DNA of 64,000 nt, from the NCBI RefSeq assembly GCF_014203015.1, contig NZ_JACHIB010000001.1:124001-188000 (forward strand), given 5' to 3'. Origin of the DNA: Castellaniella defragrans. GTDB taxonomy: Bacteria; Pseudomonadota; Gammaproteobacteria; Burkholderiales; Burkholderiaceae_B. The notes beneath the pieces were generated by a model. That model had not been told where the DNA came from. It ran no database searches and worked only from the letters and a program-made list of their open reading frames with translations. The position numbers and the translations under genes were made by a program. Below are positions 45,632 to 52,663 of the stretch, piece after piece (position 1 is the stretch's first letter; each line of letters opens with the position of its first letter).

Positions 45632-47149
45632 TCACGCCTCCGGCGCGGGCGTCCGCGTCTCTGCGAGCGCGCAACGCAGCACGAACTGGAACACCGCCCC
45701 GGCGCCGGACTGCGGCAGCAGCCGGATCGTGCTCTCGTGCAACCGCAGGATGCGGTCCACGATCATCAGCCCGAATCCGCCCGAACGCGTTTCCTGGGCG
45801 GCCGCATAGCCCGTGAACGCGGGACGCTCGAACAGATGCCGCGCCAGCACGGGGGACACGCCCGGCCCGGTGTCGCGCACGGTGACCTCGATGCCGTCCC
45901 GCCCGCGGGGCTGCAGCCGCACGGTGATTTCCCCGCCCTCCGGCGTGGCGCGCACCGCGTTGTCGATCAGGTTGACCAGCACGCGTTCGATCATGGTCAG
46001 ATCGGCCGTCACCCGCGGCAGCCCCGGGGCGATGTCGGCCACCAGGCGCTGCCGCCGGGCCTCGGCCGCCAGTTCAAACTTCTGGAAGACGTCCTGCAGC
46101 AGGTCGGGCAGGAAGAACGGCTCCATCTGGGGCCTGACGATGCCGTACTCCAGCCGCGCGAGCTCGAACATTTCCTGGGCCAGGAGGCCGACCTTGCGGC
46201 TCTGCTCCAGGGCGATGTCGAGATAGCGCAGCCGCTCGGCCGGATCCAGCGTATCGGCCTTCATCCGCAAGGTTTCCAGGTAGCCGTGCAGCGACGTGAG
46301 CGGCGTGCGCAGGTCGTGCGAAAGATTGGCGAACAGCTCGCGCCGCTGCCGGTCCTGGTCCCGCAGCGCCTGCCATTGCCCGTCGATGCGCCGGGCCAGG
46401 TCCTCGAAGCTGCGGCTCAGCAGCATCAGGTCGCTGCCGCTGTGCGCCGCCCGCCTGAGCAGCGGCCTGGCCTGCGGCAGCCAGGACATGCCATGGCGCC
46501 TGAGGCCGCTCACCGCTTCGGTCAGCGTGCGCAGCGGGCGGGTGATCAGGTGGAACGCCGTCAGCCCGGCCAGCAGCCCCAGCAGGGCCACCAGGGCCAT
46601 GGACCACAGCATCGCATTGGCCGCCCCGCCGGCATTCACGCGCTCGGCGAGCGACTGGCGGCTCTCGCCCTGCAGGATCACGTAGACGAAGCCCGCCTCG
46701 CGGCCCGCCGCCTTCAGCGGCGCGGCGCTGAAGACCTTGCGGCCGGCGGGATCGCGCGGATCGTCGCCGAAGATCGGCAGCGTGCTGCCGCCCAGCAGCG
46801 ACCGGATGGGGGCCAGGTCCACCCGCGCGCGCTTGACGGCTCCCTCGGGGGCCGAATAGGAGCGGATGCGGCCGGCCTCGTCGAGCAGGTAGACCTCGAC
46901 GCTGGGGTTCACCGCCATGAGCTTGTCGAACAGCTCGTGCACCGCCGCGGGGTTGAACCCGCCGGCCGCCACCAGTTCCGGATAGTTGGCGATCTGCGGA
47001 GCCAGGTCCAGGGAAAGCCGCTGGGTGACTTCCTGCTCGTGCCGTTCGCTGCCCTGCATCTGCAGGGCGACCGAAGCGGCGCAGCAGGCCAGCAGCAGCA
47101 CGACGAACACGGCCGACAGGCGCTGCGACAGCGAGAGCCTGCGCATCAT
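45632..47149 (-). CDS. Two-component sensor histidine kinase
   Basis: 505 residues. Two membrane helices (about 10-29 and 178-203) enclose a periplasmic sensor domain of about 150 residues. A HAMP segment, HisKA with FANLSHDLRTPLTSLHGYLE, and HATPase_c with NAVRATPEGG, VRDTGPGVSP and GGFGLMIVDRI follow. The start overlaps the response regulator stop by ATGA. The pair is divergent from a cytochrome b/MsrP-like/Met-rich operon, which it probably controls; the signal is unknown. Confidence 0.9.
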   Translation of the reverse strand: MMRRLSLSQRLSAVFVVLLLACCAASVALQMQGSERHEQEVTQRLSLDLAPQIANYPELVAAGGFNPAAVHELFDKLMAVNPSVEVYLLDEAGRIRSYSAPEGAVKRARVDLAPIRSLLGGSTLPIFGDDPRDPAGRKVFSAAPLKAAGREAGFVYVILQGESRQSLAERVNAGGAANAMLWSMALVALLGLLAGLTAFHLITRPLRTLTEAVSGLRRHGMSWLPQARPLLRRAAHSGSDLMLLSRSFEDLARRIDGQWQALRDQDRQRRELFANLSHDLRTPLTSLHGYLETLRMKADTLDPAERLRYLDIALEQSRKVGLLAQEMFELARLEYGIVRPQMEPFFLPDLLQDVFQKFELAAEARRQRLVADIAPGLPRVTADLTMIERVLVNLIDNAVRATPEGGEITVRLQPRGRDGIEVTVRDTGPGVSPVLARHLFERPAFTGYAAAQETRSGGFGLMIVDRILRLHESTIRLLPQSGAGAVFQFVLRCALAETRTPAPEA

Positions 47150-47862
47150 GGCGAGGGCCCCTCCGCCGCCAGCTTGTAGCCGCGTCCCCAGACCGTCAGG
47201 ATCAGGCGGGGCTCGGACGGATTGCGTTCGATCTTCATGCGCAGCCGGTTGATGTGCGTGTTCACCGTATGCTCATAACCGTCGTGCCGGTAGCCCCAGA
47301 CCTGGTTGAGCAGGTCCAGGCGCGAGAACACCCTGCCGGGATGGCGGGCAAAGAAATGCAGCAGGTCGAATTCGCGCGGCGTCAGTTCCACCGGCCGGCC
47401 CTCCAGGCGCACCTCCCGCGCGATCGGGTCGATGCCGAGCCCGCCCAGCACGAGCACGCCGGCATCCAGCCGGGCGTTGCGCGCCAGGGCCTCGCTGCGC
47501 CGCAGCAGCGCGCGCATGCGCGCGACGAACTCCAGCATGGAAAACGGCTTGGCCAGGTAGTCGTCGGCCCCCAGTTCCAGCCCCAGGATGCGGTGCACCT
47601 CGCTGGAGCGCGCGCTGGTGATGATGATGGGAATGTAGTGGGCCATGGCGCGCGCCTGCCGGCAGATCTCCAGCCCGTCCACGCCGGGCAGCATCAGGTC
47701 GAGCACCAGCGCGTGCCAGCCTCCCTGGGCGAGCGCGGCCACGCCCTGGGTGCCGTCGGCGACGCGCACGGCGTCGTAGCCTTCGTCCCGCAGGTGCATG
47801 CGCAGGAGTTCGGCGACGTGGTCGTCGTCCTCGACGATGAGGATCCGTTTGGGAGCTTCCAT
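47146..47862 (-). CDS. OmpR family response regulator
   Basis: 238 residues. Receiver domain ILIVEDDDHVAELL, phospho-acceptor Asp in VLDLMLPGVDG, Lys in LAKPFSM; then a winged helix DNA-binding domain (LTPREFDLLHFFARHPGRVFSR, LNQVWGY, VNTHINRLRMKIE, VWGRGYKL). The Met at 47862 fits the family; the frame is open further upstream into the promoter. It is first in a two-gene operon with its kinase. Confidence 0.92.
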   Translation of the reverse strand: MEAPKRILIVEDDDHVAELLRMHLRDEGYDAVRVADGTQGVAALAQGGWHALVLDLMLPGVDGLEICRQARAMAHYIPIIITSARSSEVHRILGLELGADDYLAKPFSMLEFVARMRALLRRSEALARNARLDAGVLVLGGLGIDPIAREVRLEGRPVELTPREFDLLHFFARHPGRVFSRLDLLNQVWGYRHDGYEHTVNTHINRLRMKIERNPSEPRLILTVWGRGYKLAAEGPSP

Positions 47863-47895
47863 CCGGCCATTATCCGACAGGACGGCGCGCCGAAT

Positions 47896-47913
47896 GTTCA
47901 CGATTTTTTGAAC
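47896..47913. promoter_or_regulatory. Inverted repeat in the regulator/cytochrome b divergent region
   Basis: GTTCA-N8-TGAAC lies in the 95-base gap between the OmpR-type regulator and the cytochrome b gene. It is AT-rich compared with both sides and is a candidate binding site for that regulator. Confidence 0.4.
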
Positions 47914-47957
47914 TTTCGGCGAGGATTCCGGGATCGGGGGCCTCCCATAATGCGCCC

Positions 47958-48614
47958 ATGAAAGCCGATCCGACACCCCCTCTCCCCGTGCGCGGCAAGC
48001 CGCTGCAGCCCCTGTGGCTGCGTGCGACGCACTGGATCAACGCCCTGGCCGTGCTGATCATGGTCATGAGCGGCTGGCGCATCTACGACGCATCGCCCCT
48101 GCTCGATGTCACGTTTCCCGCGGGCATCACGCTGGGCGGCTGGCTGGGCGGAGCGCTGCAGTGGCATTTCGCCGGCATGTGGCTGTTCGCCTTCAACGGG
48201 CTGGCCTACCTGCTCCTCAACCTGTCCACGGGCCGGCTGGTCCGCCGCCTGTTCCCCGTGACGGCGCGCGGCGTCCTGGCCGATGCGCGGCGGGCGCTCG
48301 CGGGGCGCCTCGCGCATGCGGACCCGAGCCGCTACAACCAGGTGCAGCGCGCCGCCTACCTGTTCGTGATCCTGGACCTCGTCCTGCTGGGCCTCAGCGG
48401 CCTGGTCCTCTGGAAATCGGTGCAATTCCCGCTGCTGCGCGAACTTCTGGGGGGCTACGAGGCGGCCCGGTGGATCCATTTCTGCGGCATGGCCGCCCTC
48501 GTCACCTTCGCGCTCGGCCACGTCGTCATGGCCGTGCTGGTGCCCCGATCGCTGCTCGCCATGGTGACGGGCGGCCCCCGCTCGCGCCGGCCCGGCCAGG
48601 AAACCGCATCATGA
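47958..48614 (+). CDS. Di-haem cytochrome b (b561/hydrogenase-type) membrane subunit
   Basis: 218 residues with four membrane helices. His residues suited to haem b are in LRATHWINALAVL, GALQWHFAGMWLF, ARWIHFCGMAAL and FALGHVVMAV. This is the bacterial b561/Ni-Fe hydrogenase cytochrome b fold. It overlaps the next gene by ATGA, so it is probably the quinol-linked electron donor to the molybdoenzyme, in place of the MsrQ/YedZ partner found elsewhere. Confidence 0.87.
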   Translation: MKADPTPPLPVRGKPLQPLWLRATHWINALAVLIMVMSGWRIYDASPLLDVTFPAGITLGGWLGGALQWHFAGMWLFAFNGLAYLLLNLSTGRLVRRLFPVTARGVLADARRALAGRLAHADPSRYNQVQRAAYLFVILDLVLLGLSGLVLWKSVQFPLLRELLGGYEAARWIHFCGMAALVTFALGHVVMAVLVPRSLLAMVTGGPRSRRPGQETAS

Positions 48615-49393
48615 AACTCTCCCTCTGGCACAAGGACAATGCCCAGGCCGTCGTGGCCGAGGCGCAGGACCTGATCGGCAGGCGCCTGCCGCTGGCTTCG
48701 CGCCGCCGCTTCCTGGCGCGCGGACTGACGCTGGGCGGGCTGTGCCTGCTGGGCGGCTGCCGCATCGACGACAACGCCACGGCCGAAGCGGCATTGCAGC
48801 GGATCTCGCGCATCAACGACTGGGCGCAGGGCCGGCTGTTCGACCCCGCGCTGCTCGCGCCCACCTACCCGGACTCCATGATCGCGCGTCCCTTCCCGTT
48901 CAACGCCTTCTACGGCGAGGACGAGGTGCCGCGCATCGATGGCGGGGCATTCCGGCTGGAGGTCTCCGGCCGGGTCTCCCGCAAGCAGCCATGGGCGCTG
49001 GATGAGCTGCGCGCGCTGCCCCAGTCCACGCAGGTCACGCGCCACATCTGCGTGGAAGGCTGGAGCGCGATCGGCAAATGGGGCGGCCCCCGCCTGGGCG
49101 ACTTCCTGCGCGCGGTCGGCGCCGACCTGGATGCGCGCTACGTCGGCGTCCACTGCGCCGACGACTACTACACCAGCATCGACATGGCGACCGCCCTGCA
49201 TCCCCAGACGCTGATCGCGCTGGACTGGGACGACCGGCCGCTGCCGCCGAAGTACGGCTTTCCGATGAAGCTGCGCATCCCCACCAAGCTCGGCTACAAG
49301 AACCCGAAACACGTCCGGGCGATCTTCGTGAGCAACACCTTCAACCGCGGCTACTGGGAAGACCAGGGCTACAACTGGTTCGGAGGCAGCTGA
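48611..49393 (+). CDS. MsrP/YedY-like molybdopterin oxidoreductase
   Basis: 260 residues of the sulfite-oxidase fold. A twin-arginine-like RRRFLARG (31-38) and LLGGC50 suggest Tat export and possible lipidation. Cys147 in RHICVEGWSAIGKWGG is the molybdenum ligand; YTSIDMATALHPQTLIALDWD and YGFPMKLRIPTKLGYKNPKHV are further YedY-type motifs. MsrP proteins reduce protein methionine sulfoxide in the periplasm. The downstream methionine-rich protein is an obvious candidate substrate. It is coupled to the cytochrome b gene by ATGA. Confidence 0.85.
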   Translation: MKLSLWHKDNAQAVVAEAQDLIGRRLPLASRRRFLARGLTLGGLCLLGGCRIDDNATAEAALQRISRINDWAQGRLFDPALLAPTYPDSMIARPFPFNAFYGEDEVPRIDGGAFRLEVSGRVSRKQPWALDELRALPQSTQVTRHICVEGWSAIGKWGGPRLGDFLRAVGADLDARYVGVHCADDYYTSIDMATALHPQTLIALDWDDRPLPPKYGFPMKLRIPTKLGYKNPKHVRAIFVSNTFNRGYWEDQGYNWFGGS

Positions 49394-49482
49394 CGCAGGC
49401 GCCCGGCTTCTTTTTTCCCACCGCGGCATCCGCCGCTCTTTTCTCTTTTTTCCCTTTTTACCCTCCCTATAAAGGAAACATC

Positions 49483-49830
49483 ATGAAAAACACTGCTTTC
49501 GCCACCGCCGCGCTTTCCGCCTGCCTCGCCCTGGGGGCCGCCTCGGCCTTCGCCGCCGGCACGATGGGCAAGGACAAGATGGGCATGGAAAAGCCCGCCC
49601 CGTCCGGGCAGGCCATGCACAAGGACGGGATGGGCAGGAACGCAATGAGCCAGGACAAGGCGGGCATGGACAAGATGGGCCAGCATAAGACGGGCATGGA
49701 CAAGCAGGGCATGACCCGCGAGCCGATGTCCAAGGACGGCCAGTCCGCCATGAGCCCCATGGGCAAGAAGGACATGGACAAGATGGGCATGGAAAAAGGC
49801 GGCATGGGCAAGGACGGGATGAAGCAGTAG
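49483..49830 (+). CDS. Methionine-rich pentapeptide MXKDX repeat protein
   Basis: 115 residues. A Sec signal (SACLALGAASAFAAG) is followed by about 91 residues that include 18 methionines, in units such as MGKDKMGMEK, MDKMGQHKTG and MGKKDMDKMG. Lys, Asp and Gly make up most of the rest, and there is no cysteine after the signal region. AAAGGA precedes the ATG. Periplasmic Met-rich peptides can absorb hypochlorite or bind copper. Azospira MrpX with its YedY partner is a described case of the first. A separate start after a 90-base pyrimidine-rich gap may give it its own expression level. Confidence 0.88.
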   Translation: MKNTAFATAALSACLALGAASAFAAGTMGKDKMGMEKPAPSGQAMHKDGMGRNAMSQDKAGMDKMGQHKTGMDKQGMTREPMSKDGQSAMSPMGKKDMDKMGMEKGGMGKDGMKQ

Positions 49831-50161
49831 AGGCCAGGGGCAGCCGGGGCGGGCCTGGGCGCCGCGCCGCGGCACGCATTCCAGGAGCGGCGGCGCGGCC
49901 CCAACGGCCCCAGCCCCGGGCGACGACCGGGGCCGGCTACGCACTGGGCGCCCGGGAAGCCGAACCGCGCGCCCGTCCCCCGCTGCCGGCAAAACCGATC
50001 CGCCGAACGGCCGAGGCCCAGGTTTGCCCTAAACCCGGGCCTATGATGTAATCGCATGCTGATCGCCACATCCCCCAGTCCGCCGCCGGGAAGGCCAAGA
50101 CCTCCTGCATCCGGCGCAGCAACGGCCAGGGCGAGGATGGCGCATCGCATTCGAGGCCATC
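49831..50161. other. Intergenic region before cobW
   Basis: 331 bases. It contains a GC hairpin at 49913-49933 (GCCCCGG and CCGGGGC with a 7-base loop) without a T tract, possibly ending the Met-rich protein transcript. TATGAT at 50042-50047 could be a -10 for cobW but lacks a good -35. I see no convincing gene on either strand. Confidence 0.5.
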
Positions 50162-51280
50162 ATGAACACTGCTCCATCCGCCGATTCCCTGATTCCCGTC
50201 ACCGTGCTCACCGGTTTCCTGGGGGCGGGCAAGACGACCCTGCTGCGCCGCATCCTGACGGAATTCCACGGCCAGCGCATCGCCGTCATCGAAAACGAGT
50301 TCGGCGAGGAAAACATCGACAACGACCTGCTGGTCCAGGACAGCGACGAGCAGGTCGTGGAACTGAGCAACGGCTGCGTCTGCTGCACCGTGCGCGGCGA
50401 CCTGATCCGCACCCTGGGCGACCTCGCCGCCCGGCGCGCCGCCGGCGACGTGCGCTTCGACCGCGTGATCATCGAGACCACGGGCATGGCCAATCCCGGC
50501 CCGGTCTGCCAGACCTTCTTCATGGACGACGACATCGCCGCCACCTACCGGCTCGACGCCGTGGTCACGGTGGTGGACGCCAAGCACGGCATGGCCACCC
50601 TGGACCGCCAGGAAGAAGCCCAGCGCCAGGTCGGCTTCGCCGACCGCATCCTGATCTCCAAGAAGGACCTGGTCAACGAGGCCGACTACCAGGCCCTGCG
50701 CGCCCGCCTGGTGCGGATCAATCCGCGCGCCTCCATCCTGCCCGCGCACTTCGGCGAGACCGACCTGAAAGCCCTGCTGGACGTGAGCGGCTTCGACCTG
50801 GACGCCATCCTGGACATCGATCCGGAATTCCTCGCCGAGGAAGCCGCCGCCCACGACCACCACGGCCATGACCATCACGGCCACGGCCACGATCACCACG
50901 ATCACGAGCACGACGACGAGGACGGCCACCACGCCTGCGGTCCCGCCTGCGGCCACCCCGATCACCACCACGCCCACCACGACGACGAGATCGGCGCCTT
51001 CGTGTTCCGCTCCAACCGCGCCTTCGATCCGGAACGCCTGGAGGACTTCCTCAGCGGCATCGTCCAGGTCTACGGCCCGGACCTGCTGCGCTACAAGGGC
51101 ATCCTGTACATCAAGGGCATCAATCGCCGCATGCTGTTCCAGGGCGTTCACATGATGTTCGGCGCGGAGCCCGGCAAGCCCTGGCCCGCCAGTGAAAAAC
51201 CGAATACCCGCATGGTCTTCATCGGCCGTAAACTGCCTCAGGACATCTTCACCCAGGGGCTCGAACAATGCCTGGCCTGA
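50162..51280 (+). CDS. CobW/COG0523 family GTPase with His-rich metal-binding segment
   Basis: 372 residues. Walker A GFLGAGKTTLLRR (18-30), the metal-binding CVCC motif (GCVCC, 71-75), IETTGMANP and SKKDLV for GTP specificity are present. Residues 231-273 contain about 20 histidines with acidic residues and a CGPACGHPDHHHAHH cluster, a likely zinc reservoir. The C-terminal CobW_C domain (FRSNRAFDPERLEDFL) is complete. Such GTPases deliver zinc or related metals to target proteins. It is 77 bases before dksA, and they are probably co-transcribed. No strong Zur box was found upstream. Confidence 0.9.
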   Translation: MNTAPSADSLIPVTVLTGFLGAGKTTLLRRILTEFHGQRIAVIENEFGEENIDNDLLVQDSDEQVVELSNGCVCCTVRGDLIRTLGDLAARRAAGDVRFDRVIIETTGMANPGPVCQTFFMDDDIAATYRLDAVVTVVDAKHGMATLDRQEEAQRQVGFADRILISKKDLVNEADYQALRARLVRINPRASILPAHFGETDLKALLDVSGFDLDAILDIDPEFLAEEAAAHDHHGHDHHGHGHDHHDHEHDDEDGHHACGPACGHPDHHHAHHDDEIGAFVFRSNRAFDPERLEDFLSGIVQVYGPDLLRYKGILYIKGINRRMLFQGVHMMFGAEPGKPWPASEKPNTRMVFIGRKLPQDIFTQGLEQCLA

Positions 51281-51357
51281 ACGCCACATCACCGCCACTC
51301 CACCGGATCTTCCGGGCGCGGCGGACGGGACCCGGCACATAAAGAAGAGGACACGAC

Positions 51358-51798
51358 ATGGCTACCAAATCCAGCACCAAATCCCAGGGTAAGCTGCTCA
51401 CGGAAAAAGAGCTGCTGGCGATGCCTGAAAAGGACTACATGAACGAGGCCCAGCTGGCGTTCTTCCGCGACCGCCTGCACCAGCTCGAACACGAGATCCT
51501 GACCAACGCCGGCGCCACCACCGAAAACCTGCGCGAGACCCAGTACGTGCCCGACCCGGCCGACCGCGCGACGATCGAAGAAGAACACGCCCTGGAACTG
51601 CGCACCCGCGACCGCGAGCGCAAGCTGCTGAAAAAGGTCCAGCAGGCCATCGCCCGCATCGACGCCGGCGAATACGGCTGGTGCGAGGAAACCGGCGAGC
51701 CCATCGGCATCGCCCGCCTGCTGGCGCGGCCCACCGCCACCCTGTCGCTGGAAGCGCAGGAACGCCGCGAAATGCGCCAGAAGCTCTACGGCGACTGA
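51358..51798 (+). CDS. dksA: DksA-type RNA polymerase regulator with one-cysteine finger
   Basis: 146 residues. The coiled-coil tip DPADRA (66-71) that enters the polymerase secondary channel is intact. The zinc-finger region reads YGWCEETGEPIG and TLSLEAQE, leaving only Cys109 of the usual four. This is the C-x2-T / S-x2-A form seen in zinc-independent DksA proteins. It works with ppGpp in the stringent response. An AAGAAGAGGA-like ribosome site precedes the ATG. It ends 13 bases inside the convergent DUF2149 gene. Confidence 0.92.
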   Translation: MATKSSTKSQGKLLTEKELLAMPEKDYMNEAQLAFFRDRLHQLEHEILTNAGATTENLRETQYVPDPADRATIEEEHALELRTRDRERKLLKKVQQAIARIDAGEYGWCEETGEPIGIARLLARPTATLSLEAQERREMRQKLYGD

Positions 51799-52151
51799 TC
51801 CCCTCCTGCGCGCTCCGCCCGGGGCGCGTCCGTTCCCGGGGGCGTCGGCCCCTCGGGCACGTAGATCATGCGTCCGTCGTCCAGACGATAGGTGACGCCG
51901 GCGCGGGCGCCCAGCCCCTGGCCGACTTCCCCGCTCGATTCGTAGCGCGTCAGTTCCTTGCCGTTCTTGACGGTGATGCGCATGCCGGCCTCGCCCGGGC
52001 GCTCGACCACCACGACCGGCGCGCCGGAAAACGGATTGAGCGGATTCCGGGCGATCGTCGCCATCAGCACCCCGATCACGACCAGGAACAGGTCGATCAT
52101 GTTGATGACCGAGAGCATCGGGTCGCTCTCTTCTTCCTCCAGGAACCGCAT
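51786..52151 (-). CDS. DUF2149 family protein (ExbD-like partner)
   Basis: 121 residues. MRFLEEEESDPMLSVINMIDLFLVVIGVLM matches DUF2149: a short acidic cytoplasmic start, one membrane helix with an Asp at its edge (NMIDLF), and a periplasmic tail. The topology equals ExbD/TolR, and it follows an ExbB-like gene through TGATG, so it very likely forms the proton channel that energises the TonB-type uptake system encoded here. Confidence 0.82.
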   Translation of the reverse strand: MRFLEEEESDPMLSVINMIDLFLVVIGVLMATIARNPLNPFSGAPVVVVERPGEAGMRITVKNGKELTRYESSGEVGQGLGARAGVTYRLDDGRMIYVPEGPTPPGTDAPRAERAGGDQSP

Positions 52152-52663
52152 CAGGCCTTCCCTCCGGCGCGCATGCGCTCCAGTTCGCGCAGATCCTGCA
52201 GCAGCCAGCGCCGCCGCACGGCGAGGACGAAGAAGCAGATGCTGGCCGCCAGCAGCGCCAGGATCACGGCCGAGAAGGCCGCCACCATGTTCCTGCCCAC
52301 GGCGGCGGCGTCGTTGCCGCCCAGCGCCAGCAGGGCCGGCCCCATCGGAATCATGGTCGCGATCAGGCCCAGCATGGGCGCCGTGCGCGACACGATGCGC
52401 AGCCATTCCAGCCGCCGCATGATCCAGAGTTCCAGGTCGTCGCTGTCCACGCCCGGCGGGCCGTCTCCCGCAGCCGCCCGCCGCGCATGGGCCAGCAGCG
52501 CCCGCGGGTGCGTACCGCGGCGGCGCTGCCAGGCCTCGACGGCGAAGGCGCCCAGCATCGCCAGGGCATAGGCCAGCGCGCCTGCGATCAGCAGCAGCAC
52601 CGGGACGAGGAAGACGCGCGAGACGTCGTAGATCAGGGTTTCGAGTTCGGCGAACGGAGTCAT
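52151..52663 (-). CDS. MotA/TolQ/ExbB proton channel family protein
   Basis: 170 residues with three membrane segments (about 13-40, 95-115, 125-150). RTAPMLGLIATMIPMGPALLALGGND is the conserved TolQ/ExbB pore segment. It is shorter than E. coli ExbB. The start overlaps the CobN-like stop, so expression is tied to that gene. With DUF2149 it should convert proton motive force into work on the receptor or the chelatase-like protein. Confidence 0.85.
   Translation of the reverse strand: MTPFAELETLIYDVSRVFLVPVLLLIAGALAYALAMLGAFAVEAWQRRRGTHPRALLAHARRAAAGDGPPGVDSDDLELWIMRRLEWLRIVSRTAPMLGLIATMIPMGPALLALGGNDAAAVGRNMVAAFSAVILALLAASICFFVLAVRRRWLLQDLRELERMRAGGKA

Noticed and set aside
49078-49830. Frame joining the molybdoenzyme region to the Met-rich protein as one 250-residue chain
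   Set aside because: The first part is out of frame with the molybdoenzyme and low-complexity. A ribosome site and signal peptide show that the Met-rich protein starts at 49483.
50042-50060. Zur-like ATG-N6-CAT sequence upstream of cobW
   Set aside because: It lacks the central TTATAA and matches only about 8 of 12 core positions, far below the two good Zur boxes in the window.
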